Origin: Candidatus Coprenecus stercoravium
GTDB lineage: Bacteria; Bacteroidota; Bacteroidia; Bacteroidales; UBA932
Assembly: GCA_019116865.1 (NCBI GenBank)
Contig: DXAW01000082.1
Span: 1-42,954 of the forward strand
Length of the DNA stretch: 42,954 bases
Direction of reading: 5' to 3'
Below are positions 1-8,046 of the stretch, piece by piece. The translations under genes were made by a program, and so were the position numbers. How positions within the stretch are numbered: the first letter of the stretch is position 1; each line of letters begins with the position of its first letter. A model generated the notes under the pieces. The model was not told the DNA's origin. It did no database searches and worked only from the letters and a program-made list of their open reading frames with translations.

Positions 1-715
1 CACTTAGTACGATGATACCGATAACCCAGTACGGAATGAGCTTGCCGACGATGAAGGTAAGCTTCGGGACGGGGGTGACGTTGATCTGCTCGATGGTGCC
101 GGCCTCCTTCTCACCGACGATGTTCATAGCCGGGAGGAAACCGGTGATAAGGGCCACTACGAGCATGATCAGGGCCGGAATCATGGGTATCTTATAGTCC
201 ATCGTGGGATTGAACCAGTAGTAGGGGTCCACGGCTATGCCGCCGGGAGACGTCAGCGTCACGGCCCCGCGCTCCAGGTTCACCTCTTCGGCGAAGTCCA
301 TCACTATGACGTCGAGGTAGGACGTGCCGAGGCTGGCCTTGGTCCCGTTGACTGCATTGGCCTCTATCAGAAGAGAGCTGCCGCCCTCCGAGAGCAGGTC
401 CTGCTCAAATCCGTAGGGCACCTCGAGGATGATGTCCGCATCCCCGAACTCCACCTGCTCCATAGCATCGTCCGAGCGCATGAAGACCCCGGTGATGTCG
501 AAATATTCGGTAGAGGCTATCTTCTCAGTCAGCAGCCGGGAGAGGTCCGAGCGGTCGTTGTCCACCACGGCCACGTTGACGTTCTTTATCTCCATGGTGG
601 TGGCCCAGGGGAAGACCAGCATCACCAGTACGGGCAGGGCTATGACGATGAAGAGGATGAAGGGGTCTCTCGCCATCTGCTTGAATTCCTTTTCTATGAG
701 ATATTTGAGTATCAT
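1..715 (-). CDS. ABC-2 type transporter permease, partial (YbhR-like), C-terminus beyond window edge
   Basis: This is an inner-membrane permease subunit of a drug or small-molecule ABC exporter. The first 238 residues are visible. A short cytoplasmic start (MILKYLIEKEFKQMARD) leads into a first membrane helix rich in I, L and V. A large extracytoplasmic loop follows, then further helices, and then the EKEAGTIEQINVTPV motif typical of ABC-2 permeases. The start overlaps the stop of the upstream permease in an ATGA arrangement, so the two are very likely co-translated and form a heterodimer, as YbhS and YbhR do in E. coli. The 3' end lies outside the window, so total length is unknown. Family assignment is firm; the substrate is not known. 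Confidence 0.9.
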   Translation of the reverse strand, partial: MILKYLIEKEFKQMARDPFILFIVIALPVLVMLVFPWATTMEIKNVNVAVVDNDRSDLSRLLTEKIASTEYFDITGVFMRSDDAMEQVEFGDADIILEVPYGFEQDLLSEGGSSLLIEANAVNGTKASLGTSYLDVIVMDFAEEVNLERGAVTLTSPGGIAVDPYYWFNPTMDYKIPMIPALIMLVVALITGFLPAMNIVGEKEAGTIEQINVTPVPKLTFIVGKLIPYWVIGIIVLS

Positions 716-1878
716 AGCCTGTCCTTGAATTTAAATACGCTCAGTCCGGTGATCACCGTCAGGAAGCCGCACAGAATCAGCACTGCGTCGAGGCAGTAGC
801 GGATGCCGAGGCCCTGAATCATCATCACCTTAATAGAGTCAATATACCATTTGGCCGGTACACAGTAGGATATCCACTGCAGCACCTTCGGCATGCTCTC
901 GATGGGGAAAAGCATGCCGGAGAGCAGCATCGTAGGGAGCATCAGCACCATGCCGGAGATAAGTATCGCCACCTCCTGCTTGGCCACGAGGGTCGATATC
1001 AGGATGCCTATCGACAGCGATACGAGAATGAACAGCAGCGACACCAGCACCACCCACATCAGGCTGCCCGATATCGGCACCTTTATCAGGAACACCGAAA
1101 GGCAGAGCACTATCAGCAGGATGAAGGCCGAGACCACGAAGTAGGGTATAGCCTTGGCCAGTATCACCGAGAAGGGCTTCACGGGCGAGACCAGCAGCAC
1201 CTCCATCGTCCCCCTCTCCTTCTCGCGGACGATGGATACCGAGGTCATCATCGCGCACACAAGCATGAGGATCATACCCATCACTCCGGGTACGAAGTTG
1301 AAAGCACTCTTCATCTGAGGATTGTACATCATGCGGGTAGAGGTGCGTATCTGTACGGGCGAGACTGCCTCCGCTGAAGAAGAGCCGCCGGCCGCAGCCT
1401 GGTTGAGAGCTGCCTCCTGAGCCAGTTCCTTCTGAAATGAGGAGACTATGCTGCTGACGTAGAATACAGCCATCGAGCCGATATTGGTGTTGGAGCCGTC
1501 CACGATTACCTGCAGGCGGCCGTCGGAGTCATGGACGGCGCGGTGGTAGAAATTGTCCTCGAAGACCAGGGCGATGTCCGCCGAGTTGGAGCGGAAGGCC
1601 TCCAGTACCCCGTCCTCCCCGTCCAGAAAAGCAGTTACCGTGAAATATTCACTGGCGTCTATCTGGCTGATGAGCCGCGATGTGGCCGCATCCCGCGAGG
1701 GATCGTAGACAGCCACCTTGACATCCTTGATCTCCGTGGAGAGTGCGAAGCCGAAGAGCACAATCATCACAACCGGCATCACGATGAGCACCATGAGGGC
1801 CCTCGTATCCCGGAGAATGTGGTTGAACTCCTTGCCCACAAAGGACATGAACCGTTTAAAATCCTGCATCCTTCCCAT
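712..1878 (-). CDS. ABC-2 type transporter permease (YbhS-like)
   Basis: Membrane subunit of 388 residues with the usual ABC-2 export layout: one N-terminal helix (around residues 28-48), an extracytoplasmic domain of about 130 residues, then five predicted helices. The motif REKERGTMEVLLVSPV near residue 217 is the characteristic cytoplasmic coupling segment. The ATG lies 4 nt after the stop of the ATPase gene, and the stop overlaps the next permease (ATGA). It should pair with the downstream permease and be powered by the two ATPases encoded just upstream. By analogy with E. coli YbhFSR it could export cationic drugs or other toxic compounds, but that is inference from gene order. Confidence 0.92.
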   Translation of the reverse strand: MGRMQDFKRFMSFVGKEFNHILRDTRALMVLIVMPVVMIVLFGFALSTEIKDVKVAVYDPSRDAATSRLISQIDASEYFTVTAFLDGEDGVLEAFRSNSADIALVFEDNFYHRAVHDSDGRLQVIVDGSNTNIGSMAVFYVSSIVSSFQKELAQEAALNQAAAGGSSSAEAVSPVQIRTSTRMMYNPQMKSAFNFVPGVMGMILMLVCAMMTSVSIVREKERGTMEVLLVSPVKPFSVILAKAIPYFVVSAFILLIVLCLSVFLIKVPISGSLMWVVLVSLLFILVSLSIGILISTLVAKQEVAILISGMVLMLPTMLLSGMLFPIESMPKVLQWISYCVPAKWYIDSIKVMMIQGLGIRYCLDAVLILCGFLTVITGLSVFKFKDRL

Positions 1879-1882
1879 AGCG

Positions 1883-2689
1883 TCATTCCTCCCTTTTGGC
1901 CCGCCCGGCGAGCATTCTGAATACTTCGTCCATACCCGAGGCCCCGTACCGCTGCTTGAGAGCCGCCGGTGAGTCCAGCGCCTCTATCCTGCCGTCCACC
2001 ATGATGGAGACGCGGTTGCAGTACTCAGCCTCATCCATGTAGTGGGTCGTGACAAACACTGTGATGCCCCTCTCTGCGGCATCGTAGATCATCTCCCAGA
2101 ACCCGCGGCGGGTAGCGGGATCCACACCTCCGGTAGGTTCGTCCAGGAACACCACTTTGGGCTCGTGGAATATGGCCACTGAGAATGCAAGCCTCTGTTT
2201 CCATCCCAGCGGCAGGTCCCGTACCATGCGGTTCCTCTGCTCTGTCAGGTCGAGCCGCTGCAGCAGTTCCTCGGTCTTCTCCGCTATATCCCTGTCCTTC
2301 ATCCCGTAGATGCCTCCGAAGAGCCGGATATTCTCCCACACCCTGAGATTCTCGTAGAGGGAGAACTTCTGGCTCATGTAGCCGATTACCTTTTTGAGCC
2401 GCTTCACGTCGCTGTTGAAATGCAGGTCGTAGCCGGCTACCACAGCTCTGCCTTCAGTGGGCTTGCTCAGGCCGCAGAGAATCTTCATGGCCGTGGTCTT
2501 GCCGGCACCGTTGGCGCCCAGAAAACCGAATATCTCGCCCTGACGCACGGAAAAAGATATGTGGTCCACGGCGGTGAAGTCGCCGAAGCGCTTTGTCAGC
2601 CCTTCCGTGCGGATGACCTCGCCTTCCTGGAGAAACGGTTTCTCCTCGTGGCCTAGGAATTCCATTATGCGTTCTCTGGTCGTGCTCAT
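1883..2689 (-). CDS. ABC transporter ATP-binding protein (equivalent to YbhF C-terminal half)
   Basis: Nucleotide-binding subunit of 268 residues. Walker A is GANGAGKT (about residues 58-65) and Walker B is VVFLDEPTGGVD (about 179-190), followed by a switch His in TTHYMDEAE. The ABC signature is degenerate: LPLGWKQR at about 159-166 in place of the canonical LSGGMKQR. In E. coli two such ATPase domains are fused in YbhF; here they are two separate overlapping genes (ATGA at 2686-2689). The degenerate signature suggests one of the two composite ATP sites is weak or non-hydrolysing, as in other asymmetric ABC pairs. An N-terminal extension of about 25 residues precedes the ATPase fold. Confidence 0.92.
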   Translation of the reverse strand: MSTTRERIMEFLGHEEKPFLQEGEVIRTEGLTKRFGDFTAVDHISFSVRQGEIFGFLGANGAGKTTAMKILCGLSKPTEGRAVVAGYDLHFNSDVKRLKKVIGYMSQKFSLYENLRVWENIRLFGGIYGMKDRDIAEKTEELLQRLDLTEQRNRMVRDLPLGWKQRLAFSVAIFHEPKVVFLDEPTGGVDPATRRGFWEMIYDAAERGITVFVTTHYMDEAEYCNRVSIMVDGRIEALDSPAALKQRYGASGMDEVFRMLAGRAKREE

Positions 2690-3618
2690 GAGTGCTCCTC
2701 CAAGGTATCAAGGTACATGTAACAGTCTTCTATGTTGGGGCTGATGCGTTGTATGCTGAAGTCGCTGTGCCCCTGTGCGTGGAGTGCGGTGCTAAGAGTG
2801 TCGGTGAGCGCCTCGTCCGAAAGGCCGTCGGTGCGCATGACTACGTGGTGGGTGTCGCCGAAAGCGAAGCAACTGAACACCTGCGGTATGCGGCGTATGT
2901 CTCTTAGCAGCGACGGCATTTGCGGTCCGCTTACTGCCAGCAGCGGCAGAGTGAATTTGGAGATGATACCCGAGGGGGTGTCGGTGTCCAGAAAACGTCC
3001 TTTCTGTATCAGTGCTATCCGGTCGCACAGTGTGGCTTCGTCCATGTACGGAGTGGATACGACTATCGAGAGCCCCTGCTGCTTGAGTCTGGTAAGCATG
3101 TTCCAGAACTCTTTTCGGGAGACCGGATCCACGCCTGTGGTCGGCTCGTCGAGGAAAAGTACGTCCGGCTTGTGTATCAGGGCGCAGGACAGGGCCAGTT
3201 TCTGTTTCATGCCGCCTGACAGTGCTCCGGCCTTACGTTTCTTGAAAGGCTCCAGATAGGAGTATATATCCTTGACCAGATCGTAGTTCTCTTCGAGAGT
3301 CGTGCCGAAAAGGGTGGCGAAGAAGCGGATATTCTCCTCTACGCTCAGATCCTGGTAGAGGGAAAAGCGTCCGGGCATGTAGCCTACTTTGTTTCTTATC
3401 TCGTGGTAGTCTCTGACCACATCCAGCCCCAGTACCCTGGCTTCTCCTCCGTCGGGCAGGATGAGTGTGGTGAGGATGCGGAAAATCGATGTCTTGCCTG
3501 CGCCGTCGGGGCCGATGATGCCGAAAATCTCGCCTTCGCCTACATGAAACGACACTCCGCGGAGAGCCTCGTTGCTTCCGTAGTGCTTTCTGAGATTATC
3601 TGCCTCGACGCTGTACAT
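2686..3618 (-). CDS. ABC transporter ATP-binding protein (equivalent to YbhF N-terminal half)
   Basis: Nucleotide-binding subunit of 310 residues with an intact motif set: Walker A GPDGAGKT (about 36-43), signature LSGGMKQKL, Walker B VLFLDEPTTGVD. A C-terminal extension of about 80 residues after the ATPase core is common in ABC-2 export ATPases. The H-loop position reads STPYMDEA rather than STHYMDEA, so the switch His appears replaced by Pro. With a degenerate signature in its partner, this suggests an asymmetric heterodimer. The start lies 9 nt after the stop of the HlyD gene, within the same operon. Confidence 0.92.
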   Translation of the reverse strand: MYSVEADNLRKHYGSNEALRGVSFHVGEGEIFGIIGPDGAGKTSIFRILTTLILPDGGEARVLGLDVVRDYHEIRNKVGYMPGRFSLYQDLSVEENIRFFATLFGTTLEENYDLVKDIYSYLEPFKKRKAGALSGGMKQKLALSCALIHKPDVLFLDEPTTGVDPVSRKEFWNMLTRLKQQGLSIVVSTPYMDEATLCDRIALIQKGRFLDTDTPSGIISKFTLPLLAVSGPQMPSLLRDIRRIPQVFSCFAFGDTHHVVMRTDGLSDEALTDTLSTALHAQGHSDFSIQRISPNIEDCYMYLDTLEEHS

Positions 3619-3627
3619 GGGTGTTGA

Positions 3628-4545
3628 TTATATGAATTTCAGGTCTCCGTACATGCCTATCTTGACGTAGCCGTCGTTGATGAATGACACCTTGATGGCG
3701 TAGACCAGATTGGCCCGTTCGTCCCTGGTCTGGATGGTCTTGGGCGTGAATTCGGCCTGATCAGATATCCAGGATACTGTGCCCTCGTACTCCCTTGTGC
3801 CTTTCTCGCCCGAGTCGGCCAGTACTCTTACTTTCTGACCCAGCTTGATGCCTGTCAGCTGTGAGGCTGTGATGTAGGCCCTGAGGTGGAGGTGAGTCAT
3901 GTCGGCCACTTTGAACAGGGGCTTGCCTGCGGCGGTCAATTCCCCGGCCTCGGCATATTTGACAAGAACAGTGCCGTCAATAGGGGATACGATACGGCAG
4001 CGGCGCAGGGACTCCTCCACCTGGGCTATCTGGGCCCGGTAGGAGGCTGCCTCGGCTTCGGCGATAGTATTGTTCTGCGTGATGTCGGCCTCGGTGGCAG
4101 TCAGCTGTGTCTCCAGCAGTTTGATGGATGAGTTCAGGTCGTCCAGCTGTTTGGTGTTGGCTGCGTCGGCCTCGATGAGCTTGCTGACCCTGGCTGCCTC
4201 ACGGCGGTTGACATCTATCTGCTCCCTGATGTAGGCTGTCTGGGTCCCGATGTCCCTTTTACGGCTGAGGGCCGCGCTTACTCCGGCTTCAAGCTGTAGT
4301 TTCTGCAGGTGGAGCTGAACAGTGTCCACCATGCCGCATGTCTGGCCGGCGGAAAGGGCGCCTCCTTCCATTACATCCAGGCTGATCAGGCGTCCCGATG
4401 CCTCGGCTGATACGACCACTTCGGTAGCCTCGAAAGTGCCGGAGGCGTCATGGCCGGAGGTATCGTCCTTGCACGATGTGAGCGCTGCCAGCATCAGTCC
4501 CGCCGCTGCCGGCAGTATGTATGTCCATTTGATAAGTGTATTCAT
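3628..4545 (-). CDS. HlyD-family periplasmic adaptor lipoprotein (YbhG-like)
   Basis: Membrane fusion protein of 305 residues linking the inner-membrane ABC transporter to an outer-membrane TolC channel. A lipoprotein signal peptide ends in a lipobox LTSC with Cys25. A short lipoyl-like half follows (SAEASGRLISLDVMEGG), then a coiled-coil hairpin rich in A, E, Q and R (about 80-170), and the second lipoyl half with the motif RIVSPIDGTVL. A beta-barrel domain closes the protein. It lies 11 nt after tolC and 9 nt before the ATPase genes. Lipidation would anchor it in the inner membrane, which is usual for adaptors lacking a transmembrane helix. Confidence 0.92.
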   Translation of the reverse strand: MNTLIKWTYILPAAAGLMLAALTSCKDDTSGHDASGTFEATEVVVSAEASGRLISLDVMEGGALSAGQTCGMVDTVQLHLQKLQLEAGVSAALSRKRDIGTQTAYIREQIDVNRREAARVSKLIEADAANTKQLDDLNSSIKLLETQLTATEADITQNNTIAEAEAASYRAQIAQVEESLRRCRIVSPIDGTVLVKYAEAGELTAAGKPLFKVADMTHLHLRAYITASQLTGIKLGQKVRVLADSGEKGTREYEGTVSWISDQAEFTPKTIQTRDERANLVYAIKVSFINDGYVKIGMYGDLKFI

Positions 4546-4556
4546 ATCGGTATAGT

Positions 4557-5894
4557 TTAGCTGTTTTTAATCGTTTTCAGTTCGTAGATGGCTTTCATCA
4601 TTTCTATCTGGTGCATGATGAGCTGTTTGCGGGCCGCATTCTCCTTGTTTATCTCGGACACCAGGTCGGATGCGTTCTTGGTGCCGTTCTCTACTCCGGC
4701 CTCTGTGGACTTGCGGATATTCTCCCTGAGCTCCACTATCTTCTCATCATCCTCCACTATCTTGAAATATCTGCGTATCTCTGCCACCTGCTCCTCCACC
4801 TGGAGGTTGGTGTTGAACAGAAATGTCTCACGCACCGTATTGATCTGATCTTTCGAGTAGTTGACTATTTTCTTGCCGTAGCCAAGACTGTACAGCTGGC
4901 TGATGTTCCACACCAGACGGATGCCTCCTATGGCGAAAGGCTGGAAAGAGTTGTCCATCATGTTGAGGCCCGGCCGTCCGTAGCCGCCCCGTATGAAGAG
5001 ACTGAACTGCGGCAGTCCGCCGGCCGTCCAGTAGTCGAGCTGTGTGTCTATCTCCAGCTCCTGGGCCTTGTACAGGCTAAGCTCGGGCCGGCGTATCTCG
5101 GCCTCTATCAGGGCTGTCAGCATGGCCTCCCTGTCTATTCCGTCAGGCACCGGTATGACCAGGCAGCGGCTGTCGTCTATTTTCACTCCTGTCATGATAG
5201 TCAGTACCCGCAGGTAGGCGTCGAGCATCGAGCGCAGGCTTTCCCTGTTCTGGTTCTGAGTGATGCGCTCCACTTCTATCAGGTCCAGGTCGGAGAGGTT
5301 GGCCACACCGTTGGCGATACAGTTCTCTATCCTTTTGCGCTCTCTTTCAAGATCCGACATGAGTATGTCCACCTGCCTTATCTGCTGGTCGAGGTACAGT
5401 GCTCCGAAATACAGGTCGTTGACCTTCTCTCTGAGCGAATACATGTTGATGTCCTGCTGCGCCATGTCGACATCGGCCTTTGCCCTGATGTTGGCCCTGT
5501 TGGCGGCGATCATTCCTCCGTCCCACAGCACCTGCGACAGTTCGACGATGACGGCGTACTGGTCCTTGCTGAACGTGGGCATCTCTATTCCGTATGGACT
5601 GAGGTCGAAGGGAAACTCCAGCACGTCGGTCTGATACGAGGCGGAACCCTGCAGGGATATCTGGGGGAAATAGTTCATGTAGGCATTCTTGAGGGTGAAT
5701 TCCTCAGTGAGGTCCAGCAATTTGTAACGCTCGACCAGAGGATAGTTCTCCTCGACCAGTTCATAGCATCGTTCGATGGTGTATACTGCGGACGAGTCTG
5801 TGGCCGTAGCCGCCGGTGTCTGCTGGGCATAGGCTGTCACAGCGCCTGTCATCAGCGCGGCCGCTCCTATGATATATGTCTTTAGTGTATTCAT
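4557..5894 (-). CDS. TolC-family outer membrane efflux protein
   Basis: Outer-membrane channel subunit of 445 residues. A signal peptide (cleavage near Ala23, AYA-QQ) precedes two internally similar halves of long helices, as in TolC/OprM proteins. The first half opens with YTIERCYELVEENYPLVERY, the usual start of an outer membrane efflux repeat. It probably completes a tripartite exporter with the HlyD lipoprotein and ABC subunits downstream. E. coli cecR-ybhGFSR lacks a dedicated TolC, so its inclusion here is a difference from that operon. The start overlaps the TetR stop by ATGA (5891-5894). Confidence 0.92.
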   Translation of the reverse strand: MNTLKTYIIGAAALMTGAVTAYAQQTPAATATDSSAVYTIERCYELVEENYPLVERYKLLDLTEEFTLKNAYMNYFPQISLQGSASYQTDVLEFPFDLSPYGIEMPTFSKDQYAVIVELSQVLWDGGMIAANRANIRAKADVDMAQQDINMYSLREKVNDLYFGALYLDQQIRQVDILMSDLERERKRIENCIANGVANLSDLDLIEVERITQNQNRESLRSMLDAYLRVLTIMTGVKIDDSRCLVIPVPDGIDREAMLTALIEAEIRRPELSLYKAQELEIDTQLDYWTAGGLPQFSLFIRGGYGRPGLNMMDNSFQPFAIGGIRLVWNISQLYSLGYGKKIVNYSKDQINTVRETFLFNTNLQVEEQVAEIRRYFKIVEDDEKIVELRENIRKSTEAGVENGTKNASDLVSEINKENAARKQLIMHQIEMMKAIYELKTIKNS

Positions 5895-6523
5895 GGTCTG
5901 AGACTTGCGATAATAGTTCTGATTATTTCCTGTTTACGGCCGGCGATGAACTCTTCCCGGTTGGCGTCGGTGACAAGGCCGACTTCCTCCAGGAACGGCA
6001 GGACGACGAAGAATGTGACGACAAGGGAGAACATATTGAGAGTGATGTCCATAGTGCAGGTAGAGCGGATGCGTCCGCTTTCCATTTCCTCTCTAATCTT
6101 GGCCTCCAGCCTGGACGTGGCTTCTGTACACAGACTTACTATATTGTCCTTCAGGTTGATTCTTTGGTCCGGATTGATGATGAACTCACTGAGGAACATA
6201 AACGGCAGCCGCTCATTGGCCGCCATAAGATCGAAAAGCCTGGATGTGCGTACCTCGATCAGTTTCCCGAACGGAAGGGACTCGTCCTCCTGCTTTACGA
6301 TGCAGTCGATGAACTGCTGGAACTTTCCCTCGAATATTTTCGAGAAAAGGTTCTCCTTAGTCCTGAAGTAGTAGTGTACGAGGGCCTGGGTGCAGCCGGC
6401 CTCCTTGGCTATCTCCGTCATACTTGTCAGGTTATAGCCCTTGTTGAGGAAAAGTCTCTCCGCACATGCGAGGATTCGGCTTTCCATGCCTTCGTTTCCG
6501 CTATTGTCCTCCTTGTCTTTCAT
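5891..6523 (-). CDS. TetR/AcrR-family transcriptional regulator
   Basis: A 210-residue regulator, normal length for the family. An N-terminal helix-turn-helix covers about residues 15-60 (RILACAERLFLNKGYNLTSM, then IAKEAGCTQALVHYYFRTKE), with the TetR-typical YYFxTKE end of the recognition helix. The rest is a helical ligand-binding and dimerisation domain. It is the first gene of the export operon and overlaps tolC by 4 nt, so autoregulation is likely. The E. coli counterpart of this arrangement is CecR (YbiH) next to ybhGFSR. The inducing ligand cannot be told from sequence. Confidence 0.93.
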   Translation of the reverse strand: MKDKEDNSGNEGMESRILACAERLFLNKGYNLTSMTEIAKEAGCTQALVHYYFRTKENLFSKIFEGKFQQFIDCIVKQEDESLPFGKLIEVRTSRLFDLMAANERLPFMFLSEFIINPDQRINLKDNIVSLCTEATSRLEAKIREEMESGRIRSTCTMDITLNMFSLVVTFFVVLPFLEEVGLVTDANREEFIAGRKQEIIRTIIASLRP

Positions 6524-6538
6524 CGCTATTTAATAATC

Positions 6539-6567
6539 AATTAAATATTTTATTAATTACAAATATA
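6539..6567 (-). promoter_or_regulatory. Candidate promoter -7 element and operator for the TetR export operon
   Basis: On the minus strand 6567-6560 reads TATATTTG, matching the Bacteroides -7 element TAnnTTTG. No good -33 TTTG is visible at the right spacing. An inverted repeat AATTAA-N8-TTAATT (6539-6558) covers the expected transcription start and could be a TetR operator. The region is AT-rich, so the repeat may be chance. Confidence 0.45.
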
Positions 6568-6592
6568 ATACCATTTGCGGGATTTCCGACAT

Positions 6593-6623
6593 TTTGTGCC
6601 GGAAAAAGTTTTTGCTACTTTTG
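6593..6623 (+). promoter_or_regulatory. Bacteroidota-type promoter of the MATE gene
   Basis: TTTG (6593-6596), 19 nt, then TACTTTTG (6616-6623) is a full match to the Bacteroides primary sigma consensus TTTG-N19-21-TAnnTTTG. The transcript would start near 6630, about 13 nt before the ATG at 6643. This supports the short start over upstream in-frame codons, which would lie before the promoter. Confidence 0.85.
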
Positions 6624-6642
6624 CGGCCTTTTCGAGCAGAAT

Positions 6643-8046
6643 ATGACTTTAAGGGAATACATACCTTTTTATAGGAGAAATCTGAAAGTGGCGCTGCCGG
6701 TGATGGTGACTCAGGCCGGGCAGGTGCTGGTGCAGCTGGCAGACAATATCATGGTGGGACATCTGGGAGCCGCGGAGCTGGCGGGTGTATCGTTCGCCAA
6801 TGCCATCATCATGATAGGACTTGTGTTTGCAATCGGTTTCGCACAGGGAGTCACCCCTGTAGTGGGGCAGCATTTCGGCAAGGGCGACGGGAAGGCTGTG
6901 GCTGTGGCATTGAGCAATTCGGCGGTGCTCAACACCATTATGGCCGTTGTTCTTACGACAGTGATGCTGCTTGTGGGTGTGTTCATGGACAGGATGGGAC
7001 AGGACCCGGAGGTACTTGTCCATGCGAGGGATTACTATTTTATAATAGTGGCGGGCTTCATTCCGATGATAGCGTTTTTCAATGTCCGCTTCTTCTCGGA
7101 GGGTATCGGAAACACCCGCAACGAGATGTGGATAACTATCTGGACCAACCTGCTCAATATATTCCTGAACTGGGTGCTTATCTACGGTAATCTGGGAGCA
7201 CCGAGGCTAGGAGTGGCGGGTGCTGCCTGGGCCACGCTTATCTCCAGGGTGATAGGGGCCGTGGCCTTTCTGGTCATACTTTTCCGTGTGGAGGAGTACA
7301 GGCGCTTTGTCAGACTCACTCCGCGACGTCCCGTATCTCTGTCGGGAATGTACCGCCAGCTGAAGCTCTCGCTGCCTGTCTCATTGCAGAATCTGCTGGA
7401 GGTCACGGCATTCAGTTTTGCCGCCATCATGGTGGGGTGGATGGGTAAATACGACCTGGCCGCACATCAGATAGCGCAGAATCTCAGTTCTCTGTCTTTT
7501 ATGATAGCAACAGGTATCGGTGCGGCCGCTACTATCCGTGTATCGCACCAGTTCGGAGCCGGACGCAGGGAGGATGCGTATCATGCCGGCAAGGCGGCTG
7601 TGCATATGGCGGTGGCGATAATGCTGCTGTTCGGTGTGCTGTTCATCTCCATGCACCGGGTGATACCTTTTATATATACCGACGATCCTGCCGTGATACC
7701 CATAGCGGGCAGGCTTATCATCATTCTGGCTCTGTATCAGATTTTCGATGCGGTCCAGCTGGCAAGCCGTTCGTCGCTCCTGGGCCTTAAGGATATCAAT
7801 ATTCCGTTGATTTTCTCAGCCATATCCTATTATGTGGTCTGCCTGCCGAGCGCCTACTTCCTGGGATTTGTAATGGATTTGGGACCTGAGGGTGTATGGA
7901 TAGGCCTGTTGCTGGGTCTGGCTGTGGCCGCACTGCTGTTCTGTACCCGTTTCGTCCGTATCAGCCGGCGCTATATCCGCTCAGCCGGTGGATGTGACTA
8001 CAGAGAGAAGTCGCGCCAGGCCTCGCCGTCCCATTCGGAGGAGTAG
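6643..8046 (+). CDS. MATE-family multidrug efflux transporter
   Basis: Integral membrane antiporter of 467 residues from the ATG at 6643. The protein has about twelve hydrophobic helices in two homologous halves. The N-terminal half carries the family pattern PVMVTQAGQVLVQLADNIMVGHLG and the second half LKLSLPVSLQNLLEVTAFSF with later NLSSLSFMIATGIGAAATIRV. The reading frame is open upstream to 6466, but a consensus promoter at 6593-6623 places the transcript start inside that stretch, so the shorter start is preferred. It exports drugs or metabolites using an H+ or Na+ gradient. The gene is divergent from the TetR export operon and its last 49 nt overlap the 3' end of the convergent WG-repeat gene. 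Confidence 0.93.
   Translation: MTLREYIPFYRRNLKVALPVMVTQAGQVLVQLADNIMVGHLGAAELAGVSFANAIIMIGLVFAIGFAQGVTPVVGQHFGKGDGKAVAVALSNSAVLNTIMAVVLTTVMLLVGVFMDRMGQDPEVLVHARDYYFIIVAGFIPMIAFFNVRFFSEGIGNTRNEMWITIWTNLLNIFLNWVLIYGNLGAPRLGVAGAAWATLISRVIGAVAFLVILFRVEEYRRFVRLTPRRPVSLSGMYRQLKLSLPVSLQNLLEVTAFSFAAIMVGWMGKYDLAAHQIAQNLSSLSFMIATGIGAAATIRVSHQFGAGRREDAYHAGKAAVHMAVAIMLLFGVLFISMHRVIPFIYTDDPAVIPIAGRLIIILALYQIFDAVQLASRSSLLGLKDINIPLIFSAISYYVVCLPSAYFLGFVMDLGPEGVWIGLLLGLAVAALLFCTRFVRISRRYIRSAGGCDYREKSRQASPSHSEE

Noticed and set aside
4536-5885. Long open frame on the plus strand opposite tolC (449 codons)
   Set aside because: It is the antisense of an unmistakable TolC gene, has a composition rich in H, V and Y with no family motif, and no promoter or start signal.
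6466-6642. Upstream extension of the MATE protein by 59 codons
   Set aside because: A full consensus promoter at 6593-6623 lies within this stretch and the family normally starts at MTLREYIPF.
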